Assembly: GCA_003223675.1 (NCBI GenBank)
Contig: QHVW01000233.1
Location: 1 to 11,136 of the forward strand
DNA length: 11,136 nucleotides
From: Acidobacteriota bacterium
GTDB lineage: Bacteria; Acidobacteriota; Thermoanaerobaculia; Multivoradales; UBA5704
Reading direction: 5' to 3'
This document shows, piece after piece, positions 1 to 6,096 of this stretch. Numbering within the stretch: position 1 is the stretch's first letter; every line of letters begins with the position of its first letter. A program made the position numbers and the translations under genes. The notes beneath the pieces are model-generated. The model did no database searches, had not been told where the DNA came from, and was given only the letters and a program-made list of their open reading frames with translations.

Positions 1-28
1 TGACGTTCGTGGTGGCGGGGGTGTTGGA

Positions 29-712
29 TCACCCCTCAGCGGACTGAGGGGGCAGCCAGATGGAAATCGCGTTGGCGATCCGCGCGAGGGCTCGCTCTCT
101 CTTCAGAGCCCGAAGAGAGAGAGCTTCACCCAGCTTTGCGTAGAGCGGTGGGGATAGGCGTAGACGCAGGAGGCGAATCAGCGCTTCGAAAAGCTCCTTC
201 GGGCACTGGCCCAACGCCATCTCGAAGTCATCGGGAATGCGGAGACGCGGATTCGCCCGCCGCGCCGCAGCCAAAACCGTCAAGTCGTCGGGAGGCTCTT
301 CCCGTCTCTCTCCCGCGACGATTTGCTTGACTCTGGGCCATGTGGACCGCCAGGAAATCTCAAGCTCAGGGTCGAAGGCGACGGCCAGCGCTCGATCAGC
401 CGAAACGCCATGCGCCATCAAGGATCGTACGGCCTCGGATTCGAGGTCTTCGGGTGGGCGATTTTCGCGGCCGGAGCCCTGATGGTCCCACACCACCAGG
501 AAAGGGCAGCCCATCTCAAGGAACGGTGCGAGCGGGCGGTGGGGCTCGCGCCACACCGTGTCTCTCCGGGGATCGCGAAGGCAACGCCACCGGAAAGGGC
601 GCGTACAGTTCCTGCCGGTCTGTCCACGTTCGATAAGTTGCTCAAGCAGCGACTTCATGTCCGCGTCCGAAGACAAGACGACCAGATCGTAAGGCGGTTC
701 CTGGACGATCAC
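29..712 (-). CDS. MAD4-like / DUF4276-like protein, partner of the AAA ATPase
   Basis: This 227-aa protein is read from a GTG at 712-710 that overlaps the TGA (711-709) of the upstream ATPase gene as GTGA. I chose this start because it gives tight coupling and places the first beta strand (YDLVVLSSDAD, residues 8-18) at the N-terminus. An ATG at 658 would remove that strand. A second strand ends in an acidic motif, FLVVWDHQGSGRE (71-83), and a third in FDPELEI (113-119). The acidic residues D16/D18, D76, E83, D114 and E116/E118 suggest a Toprim-like metal-binding fold. The C-terminal half is helical and basic. From memory this pattern (xxDxxGxGRE, DPELE, helical tail) matches proteins annotated as MAD4 of the methylation-associated defence system and related DUF4276-type partners of AAA ATPases. 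A cytoplasmic effector or nuclease partner is inference. No methyltransferase or other MAD gene is visible nearby. No secretion signal is seen. Confidence 0.72.
   Translation of the reverse strand: MIVQEPPYDLVVLSSDADMKSLLEQLIERGQTGRNCTRPFRWRCLRDPRRDTVWREPHRPLAPFLEMGCPFLVVWDHQGSGRENRPPEDLESEAVRSLMAHGVSADRALAVAFDPELEISWRSTWPRVKQIVAGERREEPPDDLTVLAAARRANPRLRIPDDFEMALGQCPKELFEALIRLLRLRLSPPLYAKLGEALSLRALKRERALARIANAISIWLPPQSAEG
32..51 (-). terminator. Perfect 8-bp hairpin abutting the stop codon of the MAD4-like gene
   Basis: CCCCTCAG (32-39) and CTGAGGGG (44-51) form a perfect stem with a 4-base loop. In the minus-strand transcript the hairpin covers the last codons and is followed directly by the TGA stop (31-29). 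There is no clear U-tract within the bases available before the window edge. It could be a terminator, an RNA-stabilising 3' structure, or chance within a GC-rich coding end. The stem is seen directly and the role is inferred. Confidence 0.35.
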
Positions 713-1935
713 GCCAACACCCCGGTCACGAAGAGATCGGGGAGTGAGACACGTCCGGCCCAAGCCTGGAGCTCGGGAATCTCCGGCGCCCGGCGGACCA
801 CGGCGTAGCCCTCCGGTGCCCGGCGAAAAACCAGAGCATGTTGGAGATCGGTCTGTGCCAAGAAGATCGGAGAGTGCGTGGCGCAGAGGATTTGCGCATT
901 GACCGGCGGCTTCGAGAGGGTCTCGTAGACCACTTGGATCGCGAGCGGATGCAGCCCATTCTCAGGCTCTTCGATCAGGTAGGTGTCGAGATCCTCTTCA
1001 GTCGCCGCGTAGCTCAACAGAGTCAGAGCCATCAGGCGGAGAGTGCCGTCGGAAAGCAGCCAGGAAGGGACCGCCTCCCGATGCTGTCCTCTGAACCGGG
1101 CCTCCAGAACGAGGTGACGGTCTTCCTCTCTCTCACGGACTCTGATGGCTTCGAGCCCCTCGATCGCCGTGCCGACATGCTGCACCCACTGGTCGAAAAG
1201 GATGGGATCGCGCTGCAGAAACGCCCGGACCACGTGCGGGAGATTCGAGCCGTCGAGCGCCATCTTGGCGGGAGAGCCCGGAGCCGACGCGCTCCGGAGC
1301 TCAGGAGCCTCCAACTGCAGCGTCCTGATCCCGGTACGGAGAGCGTTCCGCGCGGAAATCGACAGCGGGAATCGCTCCGGGTCTTCGGGCAGGCTGCCGA
1401 GCGCCGCCCGGTCCAGCCCGAATCGGAAGACGTTGTTCCATTCGGTCTTCTCGTCTCTGAAATAGTCCCGCCCTTCCTTCGTCTTGCTGACCACCTTCCG
1501 CCAGTGCCGGGGAACGGAGTGATGGACCAGCGTAAAGATCTCCTCGCCGAACAGGCTGCGCTCCGGCTCGCCGTTCCCATTGGAGGGAAGGATGAAGAGA
1601 TTTTCCTGAAGGACTCTCAGGCCGGCGCCGGGCTCGATGCCGATCTCGATCTCGTATCGCAAATGGCTCTCTTCCCGAGCCGGACCCGGGACGGAGAGCT
1701 CGACCGCCAGGGCGACCGGCTGGGTAGAGTCAAAGCACAGATCGTAGAAACTGCCGGCAACCCTCTCGACAGCAGAGCTCACCCCTCCTTGAAGGACGTC
1801 CCCGATGAGCTGTAACGCATTGAGAAGAGTAGACTTACCTGTGGCGTTCTGCCCTACCAGGACCTGAAAGGGCTGCAAGGCGACCGAGTTGGACCGCAGC
1901 ATGCGGAAGTTTTTGGCTTGCAAAAGTCGGATCAT
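709..1935 (-). CDS. AAA15/AAA21-family ATPase (ABC-type, MAD3/OLD-like)
   Basis: This 408-aa cytoplasmic protein has a complete ABC-type ATPase core. The N-terminal strand (IRLLQAKNFRML) leads to Walker A GQNATGKST (28-36). An ABC-like signature LSDGT lies at 294-298, Walker B YLIEEPE at 319-325 with catalytic glutamates E322/E323, and the switch histidine H354 sits in CATHSP. The 200 residues between Walker A and the signature are the usual variable lobe of AAA15/AAA21/OLD-like proteins. These ATPases act as the ATP-driven sensor or clamp of many two-gene defence systems, where the downstream gene is the effector. Here the downstream gene is a MAD4-like protein joined by a GTGA overlap, so they are almost certainly co-translated. 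The start ATG at 1935 is preceded only by a weak G-rich stretch. Codon use looks less GC-biased than in the NYN gene. A role in DNA repair rather than defence is possible. Confidence 0.85.
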   Translation of the reverse strand: MIRLLQAKNFRMLRSNSVALQPFQVLVGQNATGKSTLLNALQLIGDVLQGGVSSAVERVAGSFYDLCFDSTQPVALAVELSVPGPAREESHLRYEIEIGIEPGAGLRVLQENLFILPSNGNGEPERSLFGEEIFTLVHHSVPRHWRKVVSKTKEGRDYFRDEKTEWNNVFRFGLDRAALGSLPEDPERFPLSISARNALRTGIRTLQLEAPELRSASAPGSPAKMALDGSNLPHVVRAFLQRDPILFDQWVQHVGTAIEGLEAIRVREREEDRHLVLEARFRGQHREAVPSWLLSDGTLRLMALTLLSYAATEEDLDTYLIEEPENGLHPLAIQVVYETLSKPPVNAQILCATHSPIFLAQTDLQHALVFRRAPEGYAVVRRAPEIPELQAWAGRVSLPDLFVTGVLA

Positions 1936-1998
1936 GCCAGTAGCCCCGCCGGGAGTCTAACCCAGCGGAAGCCCGGTATTCCTCAGGACAGGCGAGGA

Positions 1999-2016
1999 GG
2001 GGGGCCATGGCCCCCC
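1999..2016. repeat. 18-bp perfect palindrome between the TonB and AAA genes
   Basis: GGGGGGCCATGGCCCCCC is a perfect palindrome 18 bases downstream of the TonB-gene stop and about 63 bases upstream of the AAA ATPase start. It can fold as a 6-bp G-C stem with a self-complementary CCATGG centre, or act as a dimeric protein-binding site. No U-tract follows on the minus strand, so intrinsic termination is only one option. The region 1936-2034 shows no clear promoter otherwise. Confidence 0.45.
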
Positions 2017-2034
2017 ATGATCTCTGCCGCCTCA

Positions 2035-2811
2035 TCACCGCTGAATCGCGAAGTTCACCGTCAGCGTGAAGTACACCTTCACCGGCCGGGTGCCGATCAT
2101 CGCGGGCTTGAACTGGGTCTGCTGGATCGCCTCCACAGCGGACCGGTCGAGCCCCATCGGCAGGCCTCGGAGGATGCGCACGTGGGTAGCGTTCCCCCTC
2201 TCGTCAATGATCGCCTCGACGATCACCGTCCCCTGCATCCCCGCCCGCCGCGCGGGCTCCGTATAGCGCGGAAGGATCGGATGCAGCGGCACCGGCCGGC
2301 TCATCTCGGCCGTGAGGAGCTGCGGCGCGCTCTCGTCGACAGGAGGGACCGGCTCACGCGTCCCGTTCACAGTGCCGACCGGGCTGTGGCTGTTGGGATC
2401 CCCGTTGGGATCGCCGGGTATGGACGGCGCCGTAGGGTCCGTCCCGTGGTAGTTGGGATCGGGGTCCGGAGCCGTCTCCTGCTTCGCGGTGTCCTGCGGC
2501 TTGTCCGGCATGTGCTCGGGGTCCGGCTGCGCCGGCGCCTGGGGAGTGGGCGGCTTGACCTCCGTCTTGGTCTCCGGGGGCTTCGGAGGCTTGGCGCCCT
2601 CACCTTGCTGAATCATGGGCGGGGGCAGGACCACATCGATGAAGGCGACGTTGGTCGGCGGCTCCTGCACGGCGCCCACGCTCCAGTAGCTGGCGAACGC
2701 GAAGGCCGTCAGGCCCACCAGGTGCAGCACGATTGCGAGAGGGAGGGAGAGCCAGCGGCGCCGTTGCGGCTGCTTTCTGGTCTCCAGGTCGATCAGGGCG
2801 CTCTCGAACAT
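2035..2811 (-). CDS. TonB-family energy transducer
   Basis: This 258-aa protein has the TonB layout. There is a short cytoplasmic N-terminus with basic residues (QPQRRR), a single membrane anchor at about residues 21-45, a long Pro/Asp/Glu-rich periplasmic linker (62-160), and a C-terminal TonB domain (about 173-256). That domain contains YTEPARRAGMQGTVIVEAII, then GLDRSAVEAIQQTQFKPA and a closing strand pair. TonB proteins transmit proton-motive force from ExbB/ExbD to outer-membrane receptors. No exbB or exbD is present in the window, so it probably belongs to a dispersed set, as in many Acidobacteriota. The start is well supported: GGAGGT lies just upstream of ATG 2811 on the minus strand. 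It is divergent from the NYN gene, and the palindrome at 1999-2016 follows its stop. The linker has runs of DP and NGDP, which is unusual beside the Lys-Pro/Glu-Pro linkers of enterobacterial TonB. Confidence 0.9.
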   Translation of the reverse strand: MFESALIDLETRKQPQRRRWLSLPLAIVLHLVGLTAFAFASYWSVGAVQEPPTNVAFIDVVLPPPMIQQGEGAKPPKPPETKTEVKPPTPQAPAQPDPEHMPDKPQDTAKQETAPDPDPNYHGTDPTAPSIPGDPNGDPNSHSPVGTVNGTREPVPPVDESAPQLLTAEMSRPVPLHPILPRYTEPARRAGMQGTVIVEAIIDERGNATHVRILRGLPMGLDRSAVEAIQQTQFKPAMIGTRPVKVYFTLTVNFAIQR

Positions 2812-2845
2812 CTTCCACCTCCGGACGTCGGGTGTCTGTCGTCCT

Positions 2846-2864
2846 CGCCTCGATCCCCGAGGCG
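2846..2864. other. GC-rich 6-bp stem-loop in the tonB-like gene leader / divergent region
   Basis: CGCCTC (2846-2851) and GAGGCG (2859-2864) form a perfect stem with a 7-base loop in the 224-base divergent region. It lies about 35 bases upstream of the TonB-family start, so it would sit in that gene's leader if transcription begins further upstream. It might instead be an operator. No regulator is identified. Confidence 0.25.
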
Positions 2865-2933
2865 GGGGGAAACTTCTGGAGCGCTCCTACTTGGATTAGA
2901 TGGGTTGGCCCGGATTTTGGTTCCAAGGAGACG

Positions 2934-2961
2934 TTGACCCATCGCCGCCGCCTGATATCTT
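2934..2961 (+). promoter_or_regulatory. Putative sigma70 promoter for the NYN-DUF2750 transcript
   Basis: TTGACC (2934-2939) matches five of six -35 consensus bases. After a 16-base spacer comes TATCTT (2956-2961), matching four of six -10 bases. It lies about 75 bases before the SD-preceded ATG at 3036 and points into the NYN gene. Position and match are observed; activity is inferred. Confidence 0.4.
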
Positions 2962-3035
2962 TGGGCGCGGCGAGGCCGCTCCCGCGTGCTGCCGGAGCGG
3001 AGCTGCTGAAACTATCTATTCTTGTGGAGGCTGGA

Positions 3036-4679
3036 ATGCCGGATTCAAACCCGAGCCTGACTCACGTGAGAACGGCTCTATTCGTCGACTTCGACAACAT
3101 CTATCTCGGCCTGCAACGAGAAGACCCGGTGGCGGCCGAGCAGTTCGCCACCGACCCCACCCGCTGGCTGCTCTGGCTCCAGGACGAGCTGCCCTACCCC
3201 GAGGAAGGCCGCCGGCGCAAGATCCTCTTCCGCCGCTGCTATCTCAACCCCTCGCAGTTCGGGCGCTTCCGCCCCTACTTCACCCGCTCGGCCATCGAGG
3301 TGGTCGATTGTCCGCCGCTGACCAGCGGCGGCAAGACCAGCGCCGACATCCACATGGTGATGGACATCCTTGACACCCTGAGCCACCCCACGCGGTTCGA
3401 CGAGTTCATCCTGCTCTCCGGCGACGCCGACTTCACGCCGGTGCTGCTGCGCCTCTCCAAGCACGACCGGCGCAGCGCCATCCTGGCCATCGGCCCCGCC
3501 TCGGTGGCCTACAAGGCCGCCTGCGACCTGCTGATCGACCAGGACACCTTCCTGGAGGAGGCGATCGGCGCCACCTTGAGCACCACCACCCGCGCCGCCT
3601 CCGGCCAACCCAGCAACTCGGCGATGAGCGATCTCCTCACCAAGATCGCCGACAAGGTCTACGAGCGGGCGAGCACCAGCGGCGAGCTGGTGGCCACCGA
3701 GCTGCCGCCGATCTTCCGCGAGTTCTCCGAGTTCACCTCCAGCAACAACTGGCTGGGCTTCAACAGCCTGCGCAACATGGCCACGGCGGTGGTCTCGATG
3801 CGCCGCGACCTCACCATGATCGACGGCGACCCCTGGCGGGTGGGCCTGCTGGCGGAAGGCGAGGAGCCCGAGGGGGCGCCGGAGGCGAGCCACGAGCTCA
3901 GCCGGACGGCCCCCTCGCCGCGCTATCTCACCGTCACGGACCGCCACCGCCTGATCGAGGAGATCCTCGGTCACGTGCGCTCGGTCGTGGAGTCCTCCGA
4001 CGCGGCGGTGCCGATGGCCCGCGCCGCGCAGATGGTGATCAGCCGTTTCGGCGAGCAGGTGCTGGCCACCCGCTGGGCCGGCGCCGGCACCTTCCGCGAC
4101 CTGCTCGAAGGGCGCGAGAACCCCGGCTTCGCCATCTCGGCCCTCAAGCCCGGCTACATCTACGACCCCGCGCGCCACCAGCTTCCGATCGACGGCCGGC
4201 CGGAGGAGCTGGTGGGCGATCCGCAGCTCAACGCGCTCGCCTACCGCGTCCACCAGCTCACGGACACCCCCTACCTGACGCGCGGCGACTACGCCCGCGT
4301 CTTCCGCCTCACCTCCGAGGAGGTCAACGAGCACGGCTACTTCCTCACCCGCACCTCGAAGGCCGTGCGTGACCGCTGCATCGAGGAGGGGTCGCCGATC
4401 GCCCGCGCGAGCGTCAATTTCATCCTCCGCGGCATCACCTTCGGCGGCCATCGCTTCGGGCAGAACGGTCCGGAGGAGCCGCTGGAGCTCGCCTCCTGCT
4501 TCTTCCGCAACGTGGTGAGCCTCTGCGACAGCGCGGGCATCGAGCTCGACGCCGAGGAGCGGGAGATCCTCGCCGACTGGATCCTCGGCGAGCTGCGGGC
4601 CGAAGAGGGGATCTCGCCGGAGCCTGCCGGGGATGAGCCCGCGGCGGTGACCGTGGGCGCCGACGAGCCGGAGCCATGA
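3036..4679 (+). CDS. NYN-domain (LabA/MARF1-type) putative ribonuclease with OST-HTH/LOTUS-like domains
   Basis: The 547-aa protein starts at ATG 3036, preceded by GGAGG (3026-3030) with a 5-base spacer. A longer open frame reaches back to 2733 but would overlap the TonB gene and has no domain. Residues 12-175 are a NYN (PIN-like) domain: ALFVDFDN (14-21), GKTSADIHMVMD (99-110) and LLSGDADFTPVL (127-138). The acidic set D18, D20, D104, D110, D130 and D132 fits a metal-dependent nuclease site. Two segments look like OST-HTH/LOTUS RNA-binding winged helices. They lie at about 196-271 (ending DPWRVGLL) and 303-380 (GTFRDLLEG...GYIYDP). Residues about 395-520 form a helical region I do not recognise. 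The family fits RNA cleavage or surveillance in the cytoplasm; the substrate is unknown. Its stop overlaps the next start as ATGA, so it is coupled to the DUF2750 gene. Confidence 0.85.
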   Translation: MPDSNPSLTHVRTALFVDFDNIYLGLQREDPVAAEQFATDPTRWLLWLQDELPYPEEGRRRKILFRRCYLNPSQFGRFRPYFTRSAIEVVDCPPLTSGGKTSADIHMVMDILDTLSHPTRFDEFILLSGDADFTPVLLRLSKHDRRSAILAIGPASVAYKAACDLLIDQDTFLEEAIGATLSTTTRAASGQPSNSAMSDLLTKIADKVYERASTSGELVATELPPIFREFSEFTSSNNWLGFNSLRNMATAVVSMRRDLTMIDGDPWRVGLLAEGEEPEGAPEASHELSRTAPSPRYLTVTDRHRLIEEILGHVRSVVESSDAAVPMARAAQMVISRFGEQVLATRWAGAGTFRDLLEGRENPGFAISALKPGYIYDPARHQLPIDGRPEELVGDPQLNALAYRVHQLTDTPYLTRGDYARVFRLTSEEVNEHGYFLTRTSKAVRDRCIEEGSPIARASVNFILRGITFGGHRFGQNGPEEPLELASCFFRNVVSLCDSAGIELDAEEREILADWILGELRAEEGISPEPAGDEPAAVTVGADEPEP

Positions 4680-5062
4680 CCTGGCCGCTCGACGAGGACG
4701 AGGCCGGTGAGCTCCTGGCGCTCCCGGCCGCCGACCGCGCGGTGAATTTCTTTCAACTGGTCGCCGACTGGGAGGAAGCCTGGGGCCTCCAGGACGATCA
4801 CGGCTGGGTGGTGGGGCGTGAGAACGACGCCCTTCCCCTCTGGCCGCACTCCGCCTTCGCCGAAGCCTGCGCCCGCGGACCCTGGCAGGGGGCGGTCCCG
4901 AGCGCGATCCCGCTCGACGACCTGCTCGTCGACCTCCTCCCCCAACTCGCGGCGGACAACCTGCGGGCCGCGGTCTTCCCCACGCCCGACGATCCCGGCC
5001 TGCTCCTCACCCCCGAGGAATTCGGCGAGCGGCTCGAGCAGGAGCTCAAGATCGGCGGGTGA
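4676..5062 (+). CDS. DUF2750-family protein
   Basis: This 128-aa protein begins with the ATG of an ATGA overlap with the NYN gene, so the start is secure by coupling. The body matches the DUF2750 pattern as I remember it: FFQLVADWEEAWGL (25-38), then DHGWVVG (41-47), LPLWPHSAFAEAC (53-65), IPLDDLLVDLLP (78-89), and a final strand AAVFPTP (98-104) leading to LTPEEFGERLEQEL. There is no signal peptide or membrane segment. DUF2750 has no established biochemical role; related proteins resemble small immunity or SUKH-like folds, but that comparison is my inference. Coupling to a NYN-LOTUS nuclease suggests it might regulate or partner with it. The next gene starts 28 bases downstream from its own promoter-like element. 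Confidence 0.8.
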   Translation: MTWPLDEDEAGELLALPAADRAVNFFQLVADWEEAWGLQDDHGWVVGRENDALPLWPHSAFAEACARGPWQGAVPSAIPLDDLLVDLLPQLAADNLRAAVFPTPDDPGLLLTPEEFGERLEQELKIGG

Positions 5063-5076
5063 GCCGCCCTGCCTGC

Positions 5077-5082
5077 TACCAT
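5077..5082 (+). promoter_or_regulatory. Extended -10 element (TGC-TACCAT) before the small ORF at 5091
   Basis: TACCAT (TANNNT) is preceded by TGC, giving an extended -10 (TGnTA). It lies 8 bases before the ATG at 5091. No Shine-Dalgarno sequence is present there. Transcription would begin at or within a base or two of the ATG, implying a leaderless or near-leaderless mRNA. The yjbQ-like gene has the same arrangement at the same spacing. No -35 match was found. Confidence 0.4.
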
Positions 5083-5090
5083 AGCAGCCC

Positions 5091-5312
5091 ATGGCCACGG
5101 CGGAGATCGCGATCCCGGAGCGGTTGCCCTTCCTGGAGAGCATCTCCTGGTTCGACCGCAACTATCGCGACCTCACCCCCCTGGACATGCTGCGCCGCTA
5201 CGAGGCGGGCTGGCGCTATCAGGGGGTGATGGCCGATCCGTCCCCGGACGAGTGGCGGTTCATCCGGGAGCTGATCCAACGATACGGAAGCTACCTCGAT
5301 GTTCCGGCGTGA
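5091..5312 (+). CDS. Small protein, putative antitoxin of the AbiEii-type pair
   Basis: This 73-aa soluble ORF precedes the nucleotidyltransferase gene and overlaps it by 14 bases. It has no family I can name. The N-terminal part contains LPFLESISWFDRNY (12-25). The middle is RDLTPLDMLRRYEAG (26-40). The C-terminus, DEWRFIRELIQRYGSYLDV (53-71), resembles in layout the short proteins that accompany DUF1814 nucleotidyltransferases, which often end in an (A/R)xxM/Lxx(G)xxxDV-like helix. Size, order (upstream of the toxin-like gene) and overlap fit an antitoxin. That role is inference from context, not from sequence homology. The start ATG has no SD but a -10-like element 8 bases upstream, so it may be leaderless. 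If transcribed from there, the downstream gene is translated by coupling. Confidence 0.65.
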   Translation: MATAEIAIPERLPFLESISWFDRNYRDLTPLDMLRRYEAGWRYQGVMADPSPDEWRFIRELIQRYGSYLDVPA

Positions 5313-6024
5313 GCGCCACCGCAAGGTCCTGGAGCTGCTCACGGCCTTCGATGCCGCCCTCCTCTCCCGTTGCCGGTTCCTCTTCGGCGGCGGGACGCGG
5401 ATCGTCCTGGAGCTGGACGAATATCGTGAGTCCCTCGACGTCGACTTCCTCTGCTCGGCCGCGGAGGGCTATGCGGAGCTCCGGTTCCAGGCCACGTCCC
5501 GCGGCTACGACGCCCTCTTCCAGGCGGATGCGCGACGAGGGCTTCACCTGCCGCGCGAGATGCGAATCGATCAATACGGGATCCGCTTTCCCGTTGAGAT
5601 CGAAGGGAGCCTGATCCGGGTGGAGCTCATCCGGGAAGCCCGAATCGAGCTCGACGCGGGGGTGAGGCCGGACTGGTCTCCCGTGGATTGTCTCTCGCTC
5701 AACGACTGTTTTGCCGAGAAGCTGCTGGCGAATTCCGACCGCTGGCCCGACCGTCAGGTGCTTTCGCGGGATCTGATCGATCTCGGAGCCCTTCGCCGGA
5801 GGATCGGTCCCATTCCGGATTGCACCTGGGCCAAGGTCGAGCTGGCGTATAAAGCGGCCGCGAGGGATGACCTGCGGAAAGCCCTGACCGCGTTCCTGGG
5901 AGACGCCGCCCATCAACGGCGCTGCTTCGAGGGATTTCAAATCGATGAGCCGGACGAGATCCTGGAGGGGATGAAAATGTTGCTTCAGGAGCTCGCCGGT
6001 CCCCCCTCCCACCCCCGAGGGTAG
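5299..6024 (+). CDS. Nucleotidyltransferase of the AbiEii/AbiGii (DUF1814, MenT-like) toxin family
   Basis: This 241-aa cytoplasmic protein has the nucleotidyltransferase core. GGGTRIVL lies at 30-37, about ten residues before the SLDVDF motif (45-50), whose D47 and D49 would bind Mg2+. Further on are FAEKLLA (138-144) and R152...RDLIDL (157-162), matching the conserved EKL and (K/R)DxxDL blocks of AbiEii/MenT proteins. Family members transfer nucleotides to tRNA or other targets and act as abortive-infection or growth-arrest toxins. The usual AbiEi-type winged-helix antitoxin is absent; a 73-aa ORF takes its place. The start ATG 5299 overlaps that ORF by 14 bases and has GGAAG (5286-5290) upstream. 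Base composition looks slightly less GC-rich than the NYN gene. The substrate is not determinable from sequence. Some family members are not toxic, so a housekeeping or cargo role cannot be excluded. Confidence 0.85.
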   Translation: MFRRERHRKVLELLTAFDAALLSRCRFLFGGGTRIVLELDEYRESLDVDFLCSAAEGYAELRFQATSRGYDALFQADARRGLHLPREMRIDQYGIRFPVEIEGSLIRVELIREARIELDAGVRPDWSPVDCLSLNDCFAEKLLANSDRWPDRQVLSRDLIDLGALRRRIGPIPDCTWAKVELAYKAAARDDLRKALTAFLGDAAHQRRCFEGFQIDEPDEILEGMKMLLQELAGPPSHPRG

Positions 6025-6046
6025 TCCCTGACCGCCCCCGGGCGTA

Positions 6047-6075
6047 TTGGCACGCGGAGGTTGCGCGGTTACTTT
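6047..6075 (+). promoter_or_regulatory. Sigma70-type promoter for the cytochrome c gene
   Basis: TTGGCA (6047-6052, five of six -35 bases) and TACTTT (6070-6075, TANNNT) are separated by exactly 17 bases. A start site near 6082 would leave a short leader that carries AAAGGAGG (6083-6090) and then the ATG at 6097. The match is seen; use is inferred. Confidence 0.5.
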
Positions 6076-6096
6076 GGGCCTCAAAGGAGGCCCACC

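Noticed and set aside
838..1815. Long plus-strand open frame (325 codons) opposite the AAA ATPase
   Set aside because: Composition is Arg/Leu/Asp-rich without motifs, and the minus-strand frame has all ATPase motifs; it is an antisense shadow of a GC-rich gene.
2888..2930. Promoter for the TonB-family gene on the minus strand (TCTAAT with an upstream TTGGAA)
   Set aside because: The -10 match is good but the only -35-like hexamer is about 20 bases away, outside the usual spacing.
2733..3035. N-terminal extension of the NYN open frame by 101 codons
   Set aside because: It would overlap the TonB gene on the other strand, carries no domain, and a strong GGAGG-ATG start exists at 3036.
3078..4451. 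457-codon minus-strand frame opposite the NYN gene
   Set aside because: Gly/Ala/Val/Leu/Glu-rich mirror of a high-GC coding region with no recognisable domain.
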